Positions 26,751 through 40,300 of a stretch of 64,000 bases of DNA are shown here, piece by piece. The notes beneath the pieces were generated by a model, which ran no database searches, was not told the origin of the DNA, and was given only the letters and a program-made list of their open reading frames with translations. The DNA lies in NCBI GenBank assembly GCA_018907035.1, contig JACCIC010000015.1, positions 3,416,001 to 3,480,000 on the forward strand, written 5' to 3'. Position 1 is the stretch's first letter, and every line of letters begins with the position of its first letter. The position numbers were made by a program, and so were the translations under genes. The DNA is from Sycobia sp. Sy_11 (taxonomy: Eukaryota; Arthropoda; Insecta; Hymenoptera; Epichrysomallidae).

Positions 26751-27402
26751 ATGATCCTTTCATATTATTTAGCTATAAAGCTTTCATATTACAAGCAACG
26801 GGCAGTCCTTCACATTTTCATAAATGGTAGCTCGTTTTTCGCTGCCAAACTGCCAGAACGAGCTACAAGAAGAATACGTCCACCTCTCCTAAGTATCAGA
26901 GTAGAAGACGTTAACGTCTCATCAATTATTATACTTGAATATATTCCTTCATTTAAAAGATCTCTGTTTTCATTATTTTTTGAATTAGATACAGCGTTTG
27001 GAAATCCCAGGATTCGTGAGAAGATTCTGATCATTGCGTAGATTCTTAAAATTTCTTTTCATTCTTATTATTAAAACTTATATTAATATATAATATAATT
27101 TAATATTTTACTGCGATGTACTCTTTACTCTAAAAATTCAGTTTTATTGTCATTTGCTTAAATTTATTATATTTTTAGAATTACTCATAATTTGTTAAAT
27201 TAAATGTTTAATTTCTATTACTGTAATTTAAATTATTGATATCTCTTGTGCATTGTATTTCACTTATTTATTCATTGTAATTCTATTGTACAAGTTTAGT
27301 TTTTAAGAATTCTATTGTCAATCGAATTGTAAGATTCTTTTAGGACTACGTAGGGTTATATTCTCTAACGAAATAAATTTGAAATCAATCAATCAATCAA
27401 TC
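26751..27402 (+). mobile_element. Possible 3' end of a non-LTR retrotransposon
   Basis: A plus-strand frame of 96 codons (26751-27041) with LPERATRRIRPPLL and SFKRSLFSLFF resembles the basic, Phe-rich tail seen after the reverse transcriptase of some insect LINEs. It is followed by about 340 A+T-rich bases, an AAATAAA, and an (AATC)n tail at 27383-27402, which is typical of LINE or SINE 3' ends. Reverse transcriptase motifs are not visible upstream, so at best this is a 5'-truncated decayed copy. Confidence 0.35.
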
Positions 27403-28326
27403 TATCTCCTGCTCACTTGTTTGTTCTCATCACACGAATGTTAGCGAATATTAAGTCACACTAAGTATTTCAGTCCGATGTTCACCTACAAAATAAATTT
27501 ACAAAAATTAAGATTATTAAGGAGGAAGAGCCATGAATATACTTAAGAATATGTGTGCATTGTTCAGTATACTAATCAGTTTTATATAAAAGAAACTAAT
27601 AATGATAATGCAATAGAAATATCTACACTGCAATTATCAAACCTTCTTGCAATGGAGAAATGATAATTTTTGTATTCAGGCACGTTTCAGTACTTTCTGA
27701 TAAGTTCTGTCCCTATCAAAATTAATAATGATTGTCTGTAGTCGTTTCAGTAATAACATTCCTCTAAAACTGTATTTTAACTCGTACAGGATAACTGAAT
27801 ACGTACAGGATTAACTTCTGTCCTTGTTCCTCATATTTAGTATCTATTTACAGCAGTTGGTAATAACGAGAGTGATACATACATCATACCTATTTTTCAA
27901 TAAAAATAAAGAGCCATGCCAATTTTCGAACATATACTGAATATAATCACTTTTTTATGTTTTTTTAAGTGATCAATTTTTTGCTTTTGTGTATTTTTCT
28001 AAGGTTATATTATAAAATAACTAAAAATAGAAATTCAAATCAGAGATTGCAGAATTCAAGAAAATTAAGTTTATCCTAATTTAGAAAATAATATTTCAAT
28101 AAATAAGCTAGACAGTAATATGAAACAATACCACAAAGAAAAAATTGTTTTAAAAAAAACTTATTATTTTCTTGAAGCGAAATAATTATAGATTTTTTAT
28201 GTAAAGTTTTTTAATTATTTTATAGCTTTAAAATTAGGTATGTTTTATAATGTAACAACGATTAAATAACCAGTGAATTTAAATCAATTATTTACGTACA
28301 AATTATTTGAAAGCGAATATTTTATT
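27403..28326. other. Intergenic DNA downstream of copy 3
   Basis: A+T-rich with no coding signal. It should include the 3' untranslated region of copy 3. Confidence 0.45.
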
Positions 28327-31300
28327 TTACGTTCGACTATATAGATATGGATGATTTTGATAAATTTTTATATCTGGTATAGTGTATCCTTCTTTTATTG
28401 CAGTAATAAAAGGTTTAAATTGTGACACTTTTGTATATATTGCTCCATATATAGTATCGTCGCAATCTATACGGTGTTTACTAAGAATGCCAACAATTTT
28501 AGTACCAACACGAAGTGGAGAACCATTATCCCCCTGTAAAAGTATAGTTTATTAATACATCTTATATAAAATAAAACTGAATATATGTTTTACATGCATC
28601 AACGCATAGAAACTTTGAACGATATTCCCAGTTTGTAGGGCTACGCGATAATTCGCATGCTTTACTTGTTCAAATCACCTCGATTTATTATTAAGTATTG
28701 AAATCAATTCGTAGCGTGTTTAAATAAAAGAATCCTCATTTAATGCACATGAATGTTAAAATATATATTAATTAAAGTATTGCCCATGACTTTCTACCGT
28801 TTTGCACTAAATGATAATTGCAAAGAACAACGTCAACGTTATATGTCCAATTGCGGTTTCGTGTTATTTTAGTAATTCATTGTGAATGACAGCTCCTCCC
28901 CCCCCCAATCCACCTAAATACAGAGCAGAAGTTTTGACCAACTGATGATGCAGGGTGCTGCGCCGATGATTTTTTGCGTTTTAGATGGACTTATAAATTG
29001 TTGGTGTTTATGATTGAAAAAATGATTGTGTATAATAAATAACGTCCTATGATAGCTATTCACTATGTATAGATTAAAGGAAGTATCATGGAAATAATGT
29101 ACCATCATTGTGACACTTGTAAATAAACTAAATAACACTACGAATTAATTCCAAGAGTTGATGCTCCATAATATGATCCGGTAATAGTTGGTATTAGTAT
29201 AGCAGAAACGCTTCATACTCGAAGTAAAAATAATTTTTAAATTATTCATATTTCTTAAGAGCCACCCACTACTTACTTATGTACGTTAACGGGAGGAGTA
29301 AAGTTGGAAAATTTAATGTCGACGTATAAAAATCTTTCAAATAGAGCATTTTTCACTTAATAAAGATTTATAAACTTTATAGCATCATATTGATTCTAGC
29401 ACATTATTGTATATATCATTGAATACATTATTGATATGCATTTTCAAAAATCTGATATGGAAAAGGGGGCCGATCTATTTTTCCATATAGTTCTCGTTTT
29501 ACGTTTTAACTGGACGGGACTCTGCATGATATTTTTTATTTTAGTAACTATGGTTTTCCCGCCCATTTAGTTAAGTTTAGCTTATCTATATAATTAACAT
29601 TGGATCAGCTATAAATAAGTTACAATTGAGGTGATCCATCATTTCTTCAACCCAATGGAAGCAATTCATTCTTTTCCAAGTTGTAACAGAAACTTACCAT
29701 GCAAAGGCCTCGACGTTGAAATCTATTGTCAGGTTCTATTATACCGCATATTGAAGTTATATAATTAATATTATAGTTCAATGATGTACACTCACGTTCA
29801 GAAAGAATTTTAACAAATGCATATTTTAATATTTGCCCATTTGATATGTGTATTCTTAATCGCTCTCTAGTGTCATGTACTGTTCTATCAGTTATTAAAT
29901 TTACTCCAAATCCAGCTACTCGCCCAGTTTTATTATAAAAGACTTCGTTCATTTCTGGTACTTCGAGACTGCTTAAGTTCACGTTATTCTGAAGTTGTAA
30001 ACTTCGTTTCAGCTAAAATAATAAATATGTAATTTTCTTTATGGTAGTCAGATGCCGATGTAGAATATTATATGTACAATAAGAAATTAAAATACCGTAT
30101 TGAAAAAGAAATGACTTTTTAATACAGATTTCCAAAGTCACTCGATGAAATTAGCATTATTGCAATAAGTTACAGCGTATTTTATGATAATTATGATAGT
30201 ACATAATCGCAAAATATCTATTCTGTGTATTCCTATTTATTTTGTCTTCAATTAAAAACTAATAAGATAAATAGTTGTTTACTTAAAATCATATGATTTT
30301 TTTGTTCTGCTATTGACCAAAAGGGCACTGTAATTTTCCGAAAGTTGCTATTTCCAATGGATGAGAGTTTTTGGGCTAAAATTCTTGACATACGTATTCA
30401 TTTATGACATAACAGAGTCTAATACGGAAGATACTATCAAAATAAATTAATGAACGAACAAATTTTTAGTATTTTTACATATTATCTATGAAAATACTTA
30501 ACCCATGAATTTATTTTCGAACGTCTATAATTATCTTTAATCTGAATAATAGCGCAAAAAGAACGTTTTGAGTAATCGATAGTGATATTATGGGAAAATC
30601 TTGGTCTAACAGGAGTTATTATCTGAGATAGAAAGTGACTATTAGGAATCACTTCAGAATTTTTATCTTTTAAATTGTCATCTGTACGACAATTATCTGC
30701 ATGAAGCTCTGATGACTTGACCAATGCCAATTCGGCCAAAGATATGAAATTGTAAAGGTAGCGGCCCTACTCTTTCGAGAGGGAGAATGTTTTAATAGCA
30801 TGTTTGCATTGTAGCAATGAATTCTCTGGTGCGCATATAAACTCTTCCGAAGACTTTTGATAAACGAACGCTAATAACCTTTGAAAGATGTGCCATATTT
30901 AAACTATTGATTCCGTTTTAATTATGATTACTACGGTTTATCTTACCTTCACTACTGCTAAGTCATTGTACGTTGTTAGACTAGTGTACTTGTACGTATA
31001 TATTTTCTCAATATCTCTTAAAATAAGTTCATTGGCTGTAAGATTAACTTGGCCTATGGCTGCGTAAAACGCTAGTTTTTTCAATTTATTATGATTACCT
31101 AAGAAGCATCGAGCTGAAGATAATAATAAATAATCGCTAATGATCACAGCACTGCCAAGTAAATAATGGGTCAAGGTTTTGTTGTATTTACCCACTATAG
31201 CTACTTGATATTTATAATTTGCTGGGTATGCAGAATAACCGCCAACTAGCTCCTCCATCCTAGATGCTAAAGTTCAAATTATTATTCTGTTATTCTGTAT

Positions 31301-31726
31301 AATTCATTGCTTGGTTAAAATAATTTCTATATAAAGAAATGCCAATATTATTGACTAGTATTATATATTCACATATATTCAAAAATCTGTTTTCAAACTT
31401 ACTGAAGGGAGAGAAATTACTTCAGTTCATTTACTTGCCATAAGCATTTTTCATTTTTACATCGCGAGTCGCATGGCATACGAATAATATGACTTCATAG
31501 CATTGTATTCTAATGTTCTATTTACTTAAGTTATACTACTCGTGTTGCTCAAATAACATATTAGCTTATAAGAAAATAACAGTTCGGATCAATTAATAAT
31601 ACTTTATTGTTATTGCATAATACATGTGGGGTAAAAAACCATATATAATTAAAATTACATACCAACATTCAATAAAAACATACTTAACAATATCAAAAGA
31701 ATGAAATGTAAATTATAATAAGACAT
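28327..31726 (-). CDS. Serine protease homologue, array copy 3 (inactive S1)
   Basis: Exons 31663-31726, 30947-31266, 29698-30012 and 28327-28533 (906 nt, 301 residues) have consensus splice ends and phases 1, 0, 0. The signal peptide starts MSYYNLHF. The domain opens as LVGG (residue 28), with Leu replacing Ile16 and Glu-Glu before it, so classical activation cleavage is not expected. The triad positions are Arg74 (SSARCF), Asp123 (YNDLAV) and Asn236 (GDNGSPL). The retained pairs are C168-C182 and C191-C220. It lies between copies 2 and 4 in the same orientation. Coding use is A+T-rich like its neighbours. The function is probably a secreted binding or decoy pseudoprotease. Confidence 0.9.
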
Positions 31727-31782
31727 TTTATATCGAGTTTTATATACACTACAATGATGATAATACTCTCAATTCTAACTTT

Positions 31783-31809
31783 AAAGCAATATACAATTAT
31801 ATATATATT
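31783..31809 (-). promoter_or_regulatory. Core promoter of copy 3
   Basis: The minus strand has a TATATATATAA box followed by TATATTGCTTT, about 57-83 bases before the ATG, matching the shared module. Confidence 0.6.
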
Positions 31810-31845
31810 CCTTTATAATGACAAATAAAACATTTATCTTTTCAT

Positions 31846-31867
31846 ATATATTTGCACAGTATGTTCA
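31846..31867 (-). promoter_or_regulatory. Conserved upstream element of copy 3
   Basis: Plus-strand ATATATTTGCACAGTATGTTC corresponds to the octamer-like element of copies 1, 2 and 4, with the ATTTGCAC variant also seen in copy 1. Confidence 0.4.
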
Positions 31868-34800
31868 TCGGGCATAAAAGATTGTATAAATTCAAATATA
31901 CAATTATTTAATGAGAAATTTCTCTACCATTTGTTCTGTGAAAGTTGTCTTAACAAATGTATCTTAGATGAAGTCAATGACCCATTTTCATTCTGCAAAG
32001 GGAGCTGCTAAAAAGTTGACTTATTTTAAAAATATTTATCTTTGGAATGTATAACATCCTCCTGTAATAGCATGAAATTACAGCAATATACTACATTTTA
32101 AATATTTTATTAACATAAATTTAGTAGTTAATAAAAAAATTTTAATAACTACCGCCCTCAATGATAAGTTCTTATCATTGATAAAATACATTTAAAATAA
32201 TATATTTTCTCATAGGTGAATGTTATCAAAAGCTGCCGAATCTTAGTTAGTAACCTGAAATATTTAAAAACTAATTAAACTCTATCAGAAAATATAGTAA
32301 ACTAACTCTACCAAAATATATTTTATTCCGAAAGTATTTTATTTCCATTTCAAATGTCTGAGAAAATTATTGAACAGTAATAATTGTATACTGTATTTAG
32401 ATGTACATAAAATAAAAATCAAGATATCAAATTCCTTACATGTATAATTCTCTCCCTTGACCATTAATCAATCCTTCATGAATATATCCGATTGGAGCGA
32501 TAGTCTCATATATGATTCGCTCAACTAGCAGTGAGTTGATAATCGCTCATCAACCCCTGTAATAAGATAGAAATTTCCAGATGTGATGTTGATGTTGACA
32601 GCGTACACGTAGGATCTACTATTTTTTACATTAGAAATGTTACATTTGATTTTTTAATATAAAATAAGCTTACATATGTCATTCTGAACGTAACACTTCA
32701 TCGAGATAAATCCATTATCCTGGTGTTGCCCATGGTACATTTATCAATACGTAATGCTTTCGTCGCTCACAGAATGGGCCATTTTATTAACACCTCTGTA
32801 ATTGTCTAATTTTGTAAGTACGCTACTTCCCTGTAAATTACTCTTCTAATTTCTTTTTGTTCCTCTGATACGATCGATTCCAGCTTGGCATCTTATAATT
32901 GTGCAAGTAGTACTTGATCATTTTACTAGACCATAACACTTCCTATTTTTTTAATTTTCTCTACGCTTATCATATCCCCCGTCGCGTTGCAAATGAGCGG
33001 CATTTTTATTTATCATCTATATTTTATACTACGAACCTATTGCTGTAACTGTATCAACCAACTATCAATGTTCGGCATACGATTTCCCTTTACAAACTTT
33101 GTTCCCCAAAAAGGCACATTATACTTAATTCCTTTACATTCATAAATTTTTATGCCGATTAAGCATATTGTGAAATTTAATTAAACGTCTAATAATAGTG
33201 AACCTATTTTAACCCATAGAAATTATACCGGTCGTGATATTCGTCTTTCGTAGCTAGCATACTAAAAGACTCAACTGATGAGGATATTTGTAATCAATGA
33301 GACAAACGTACATATACGTTCATAATTTATTTTCGGAATTTTGACAGAACTCTGATTTTATATCTAATAATGAATCTAGAAGTAAAATTTCTTGAACTAC
33401 CAATGAACTAGGTCAATTCAAAGTTATAAGAATAACATCATCCAATGAAATCCGTCAAAATTTAGTATTCATTCAATATTTTAATTATCTCCTGTAAATC
33501 CATTTTTTACCATTGTCCAATGCAATCCAAATCTTTAACTCGAGTATACTTACACTTTATCATATATGAAATGCACATGGAGAGTCCACAGTGACCAGGT
33601 AATCCATCATTTCCATGCGGATTATATGCATCAGATATAATTAAAAAATCAATGATTTACCATTTTTTATTCAAATAGATCTTCTCTACATTCATTTTCA
33701 TTACATTCTGTATCAAAGAGAATTTTTTAATGTATGGATAATAATTGAATAGTTTCTTCAATATTTCTCATAATTGACTTATTACATTAGGATATACTAT
33801 ATCATTTCTTTTCATACAGCGATATTTAAGATTAAAAATGATGGTGGTATGATAGTATCACGATAGTATATATTTAATTTTTCATTATATGATAGAAAAT
33901 TTAAAAAATCTATACAAATTTATTTTAATTATGATATTTACATAATTGAAAATAATAAATTAAAGATAAACGAATTTTTCAAGAAGCTTTACCTCATTGA
34001 AGTGACATAATTTGGTTTGAATTTTCATTACGCACTATCTATACAATGCATGTAAGACATTGTTACACAAGGTATGTACAATGTTAAATGCATTAATATA
34101 TAATAGATAAAAATATTTTTTTAAATATTAGTTATCTAATGTAAATTTTTGGTAGATATGTTAATTTTTTTAATACATTTAATTGATCTGTTTAATTAAA
34201 TATATGAAATACTTTTCCTATTTATATATGCTTCTTTTTCTTTTTAGTGTTTACTACATCTTCTAGTTTCATGCTAATATATATATATATATATATTGTT
34301 ACCGATTCAAATAGTATTGATTATTTTATCTAACTGAATCATTCTGTATAAAATAAAAAATAAGAGAGGAAATATTAATAATAGTTTTATGTTTAAATAT
34401 TAAGGAAAATTGCATATTTGATACCGTTTGAAATGGCCCTGATTAGTTTTAGAGTTGTAAAATTTATTCATAAAATATACAGGATTAACTAAATTGTATG
34501 TAAGATATTGTAGTTTTAATTTTAAGTTTTTAGATAAGCTTTTGTAATGAATATTAAATAATATTACGTATAAAATAAAATCGTTTCTTGAATCGCATAC
34601 AAATTTTCTAAAAATATTTGTAAGTGCTGTCGATACGTCGAGACGTTTTGTTAAATTTGAAAACTATACTTGATAGATAATAGGCTATAAAGAAAATAAA
34701 TTGATAGAGATTCGTTGAAAATAAATAAAATTTTTTTTAGAATTATTTAGTGTTGTTCAGAAAGAGAGCGTTATTCTTTTTTAATAAATTAATATTGTAT

Positions 34801-37348
34801 CACGTTTAAAAGTTATGTAATATTAAACCTTAAATTTACGTCGGAATTCGAAACATATATAAGGAAATAAAGCAAATGATATTATACTTATTTATGTTAG
34901 CGAGCGATCTTGTGTTTATAGTTAAAGAAAAAAAATGTATACAATTTTGATTATACGATCTCCACGATCGAAAAGGAAAAGAAATCGGATGCGAGATTAC
35001 ATCAGACAAAAGCGTCTGTGAGATAAATATTCTCACTAGACGTTAAACGAAACGCAATTTTTTAGTTTGTAAATCAAAGATAAGAAAAGAGAGATTTTGA
35101 ACTACATGAAAGTTCTACATCGCGAAGCGACTATAAAGATAGAAGTCGATGAAAAACGGTTGATAACTACACACTTGAACCATGCCGTGACCGATGATTA
35201 AATAAGCCCTACCAATTTCGTCAAGAATTGCAGCAGAAAATGTTGTCCCTATTCTTAAATGGATGATCACTCAAAAATTTAGACTTGTTTATAGTTTAGA
35301 AGTTTTTTTCATTCTCATAAAGAGAAAATCAAATCTTTGGTTCCTAGATGTGAATATAACTCACAGAATCTTCCCCAATATAACTGAATAGACCGGTCAA
35401 GTCATTCTATCCAATGTCTCTTTGGCTCGAAAGATATTGACAAGTAAAATTGCCCTAATAAGTAATTTAAGTTTTCTTAAATAAGACTGTGTCACTAAAA
35501 TGATAATATTCTTAAGTATAGAATATGACAATAGAGTATGAAGTAAGATTTACTTACAAATAAAAATGTTTTAATTGGTCATATCTGGATAATTTTATCG
35601 ATAAAAAAATTCTGCCATTATTGAAACTTTATAAATCAAAATTTTAGAAAATATTTTAAAATACTTGGAACTTATGTACAATATTAAATAATGCATGAAA
35701 CTAATATAATTAAATGCCACAGTTACATTAAGTATTTAAATATTTATTGATAATTTTAAAGAGCGCCATCGACTATCTAATAATAAATAGTAATAATTTT
35801 TCCGTAATGATTTAAGCTTATAGCAAATGAATAGACGATAATGAAAAAACAAACTGATTCTTCGTATTATTTTCTCTTCTTTGTTCAGCAGCTGTACATC
35901 ATCTTTTTACAATCAGCAATATTTATAGTGTCATCATAGTTAGATTAGTATATAAAGTTATATATATTATACAGTTATTATTATTTTTCATTACATAATG
36001 GCTGATGCTCACTATAATTAGCAATAACTATTAAATAGTTACAGTATTTACAGCATTTATATAGTATTTGTATACATTATGTATAATTTTCATTCATTTT
36101 TTTATGTAGTTTATCATATTTTTATAGATTATATAGTTTTTATCTATGGAGGGTGAAATCAACTTTTATTGTAATTATGTTCACACTTTGTGTTTATATT
36201 CTTTAATTTGAATGAATATTATTAGCTTAATGGCACAGAGTTTTGTAAGAGTCGATAAAAATTAAGAAGATTGGAGAATATTGAATTATTTATTAGGGCA
36301 TGTATTTGCTTAATTTTTTATTGGTTAAAACCGTTTTTCAGAGAATCATTTGTAAGAACTGCTGGTTAGATATTCTATTTAGATATAAAAATTCAGATAT
36401 AAAAATTTATATATAAAAATATCTAGTAAATTATGTATACATATAAATAAAAAATTATATATAAAATTATATATAGTTTTGTATATAAAAATTTAATATT
36501 CAAGCATACGAACGTGATGTGGGTGTGATGATAGGTACCTAATTCGAGCATTTCAATATAACTCAACTGGCCTTGACCATAGATTGTCTCTACCGGCATT
36601 AGGGAATTTAAGCCAGTTAAATATTCTTAAAATATTCGTGACTCCGAAACCGTGTCGTACAAATCTTAATGTCCACAAATATCAGATTTTATTCAGCATA
36701 AGTGTCATTTACGGGAGATTTTGATTCACTTCTTTAATTTGAAGAAATTTGCTATTATGACCAATTAATTTCCTATAAATCTGTATTTTAAAAATATACA
36801 ATGTGCTAAAAGTAATTGTCATTAATTTCAGAACTTTCGAAGCGATTAATTTAATATGAAGGATATAGTAAAGTCAATGTAATACAATGCCAAAACTGTA
36901 GTAACAAGGAATCGAAAGTATTTTTTCACGCAAACTCGTCAGAAACTTTATTAAAGATTCATAATTTTTAATACCCAACAACGGAAGCTAATTTTATATG
37001 TAAATCCAGTATGTTGACTACAGGTATATCTTTTTTGTATAAAAAAAAAACAATAATTATCCCTTTCAAATTATTAGTTTGAGAAGAATTGGTAGTTTAT
37101 GAAAATGATAATAATATTGGTATTTCCATCAAGGATGAATAAGTTTTGGTCGATTTCATCTCAATCTTATCTCAAAAAATTAAAAATACTAATTAAGTTA
37201 ATTGAAGATAATACTAAAATAATTTAATGAATGTCAATTCATATAAATTTTATTATATTCAGGACATTGTAACGATGTGAAAACGGCTATTATGAAAAGT
37301 GTAGATAGTGTGAAAATAAATGAACTTAATTGAATTACAGTATATATT
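31868..37348. other. A+T-rich intergenic DNA between copies 3 and 4
   Basis: No gene or recognisable exon of an eighth copy found. It contains a short (TA)n at 34277-34297, irregular ATATAAAAATT iterations at about 36378-36492, and the shared 52-bp segment listed separately. Confidence 0.45.
33579..33630 (+). repeat. Dispersed segment shared with copy 5 upstream DNA
   Basis: About 52 bases containing GTGACCAGGTAATCC match 51753-51806 at most positions, and an inverted version lies at 52064-52095. It lies about 1.85 kb upstream of the copy 3 ATG; the match lies about 1.55 kb upstream of the copy 5 ATG. It could be a transposon-end relic or a duplicated upstream element. Confidence 0.55.
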
Positions 37349-40300
37349 TTATTCTACAAGCAGAGATACGTGTGGATAATTAAAATGAATTCTTGTATAC
37401 GGCAGAAGATATCCGTTTTTTATTGCATCAATAAAAGGCTTGAATTGTGATACTTTCGTATAGATAGTTCCATTTACAGTATCATTGCAGTCTTTACGGC
37501 GTTTACTTGCAACTCCTATAACTTTATTGTCGATTTGAAGCGGAGCTCCGATATCCCCCTGTAAAATTACGGTATATTAATAAATTGAGTAAGTAAAATG
37601 CGAAAGCTACTAGACACACATCCTACAAATAAATGATATTAAGTCGTATGAAATTTTCGTCAATTAATTTTTCACATTTTCATGCATTTTTCACGATATA
37701 AATATTACCAAAATACGCTAACCATGAATATGATTCAGAAACTATTGATCATATCAAAATTTTTTCTCATTCCAGAAATGTATTTTTTCGAAACTTTTCG
37801 TAATTAATCGAAAATTGTAGCCATTTTCTACTATTTATTTCCAATGTGGATGTATAAAGCTTGAACAATCTTTCCATATTGATTAAAGGTGCAAAAATAG
37901 TTGAATTTCATCAAAAGTACAGACTACATTACCTTTTGTATATTTGATTTTATTAATACTAAATGAAATCAATGGCATAATAGTTTAATTTAAAAAATAT
38001 TTTAATATATATTTATATGAAGTTGTTAGCTTTTATGTCTGCTATTAAATATTTTCAATGGGTATGTTTTTTAAGCATTCTTTAAACTAATGAAAATTTA
38101 TTTCCTCGAATTTTTAGAATCAGAAAGATCTTATCAATCTGTAGAATTATCTGTTCCTTTTTGTTCATAAATTCTCTTACATATTTAAAGACACTTACAA
38201 CACAAAGGCCACGATATCGAAACCTGTGATCAGGTTCTATTGTTCCGCAGATTGAAGTGAAATGATTAAGACTACTGTATGATTCTGTGCATTCCTGAGG
38301 AGTATTGACTCTGACAAACGCATATCTTAATTCCAGTCGAACTGATGTTTGCAGTCTTAGCCGCTCTCTTTTTTCAGATAATATTTTACTATCCACTGAA
38401 TCAATTCCAAATCCGGATACGTCTGCACTTCTATTGTAAAATACTTCATGCGCCTCCGGTATTTCAAGACTAGATAAATTTGTATTATATAGAAGGTCCA
38501 AGCTATCTTTCAACTAAAATTTGTGAAATATGAAATAATGATATGTTAATGTATATAGTAAATATTAAATAGTTTTTTTTTTAAATATTGATATTACTGT
38601 TATTTTACTTGCTTTTGAACCTCATTTTTTAAATAACAGTAATAAAATAAGAGAACGAAAACGGGTAAAGTTAATCAAACGTTATTCGTACATATATAAT
38701 AGCTAGGACATAGTCGAAGAAAATGGATTTACTTGTTTTAATACTTTTCGTATGACCGTCAGTTATTTTTTATCCTACGAATTGAGCAAAATGAGACTGC
38801 TTGTATACGAAAATGTACTCTTAAATTTCCTAGATTTTATAACAGGTTTAAAATTATAATATTTATATAAACACAACAGTCAGGTGGATGTTATTCGAAA
38901 ATCTCCGATACGGCCATACTTTTCAACGCTAGCAAACTGTTCCACGTTCTTACTGTAACCACTCATTTATGCATCCGTATCTAAGTTTGCTCGATTATTT
39001 TCAATTTGTGGTCTGTCATCGGTGATTCAGTTGTCTTGGGTCAACAGCGTTAAAGATTCTAATTTGTCCAATGTCACAATTCCCGTCGTAATTCGAATTT
39101 TTTTTGATCTATCGGTGGAAACATCTAATGCTATTAGAACAGTTTAAGTTTTTTTTTGTAGTAAGAGTGAATGATAATCAAATGCACACCGTCGGTTTAA
39201 GCGACCACGCATCTATAATATTATATATTAGAAAGGTGTATCCAATCTAAGTATTCTATCATTATTTATCTTTCCAAATCAAAACTTTTACTTATGTCGA
39301 CTGTTTTGAATTAAATAAATATTTGTATCGATGTTACAATCTTTATAATATAATATATTATACTAAAATAATGACAGTCAGACTACCCTTGTTTATGATC
39401 GCCCCCGAAGAATCTAACATAGAACTTAATACTAAAAATAAAATAAAATTAGATTAAAAAGTAAAAACAATAAAAAATAAATAAAAATAAACTATATTCT
39501 ATATTAGCAAAGGACAACCTCACTGCTCTCACCACCTTAAATTTTTAATATTGTTAATTTTTAATCTAATTTAATTTTACTTTTAGTAATGAATCCCATT
39601 TGAAAGTCTTCGGGGATGATCATAAATAAGGATAGTCTGACTGTCATTATTTTAGTATAATATATTATAGTGTAAAGACTGTAAGACCGATAAAAATATT
39701 TATTAATTTATCTTTCAAAAGTGAAAATCAAAAAATTATTGTGTTTGATACTAAACTAATAATTGTTGTTGTTATGTTTGTACTTGATCTTACCCTTATT
39801 ACTGCTATGTCATTACTTGTAGCAGAAATGCTGTACAAGTACGTATAGATTATTAAAATTTCTCTTAACTGAAGTTCATCGGATTTAAGAAAAATCTGAT
39901 CTATGCTTGCGTAAAATGTCAGCTTCTTCAGTTTATTTTGGTTACCAATGAAACATCGAGCTGTCGATAATAGTAGATAATCGCTGATAATAACAGAATT
40001 GCAAACAAAATATGTGCTATTAGTGTTATTGTATTGGCCTAATATTGCTGCTTGATATTTATAATTTGGTTGAAATACCGGATAACCACCAACAATTTCT
40101 TCTGTTCTGAAAGCTAATGCAAACATTACTTATATTTAATTACTTACATATTCATTATATCAACAGTACGTATATTTCATATGCTTCTAATTACTTGATT
40201 TTAATATTATTTATATTATTTATCTAATCTAATTATGGAAATTAATGTGTATTTTCTTACAGGAGAAGTATAAATTATACTACTTCGTTGAAATGTTATA

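Noticed and set aside
32440..32580. Possible degenerate last exon of an eighth copy upstream of copy 3
   Set aside because: Apart from a CAG-GGG acceptor-like word, the GDxG, Cys and IYTKV landmarks are absent in any frame.
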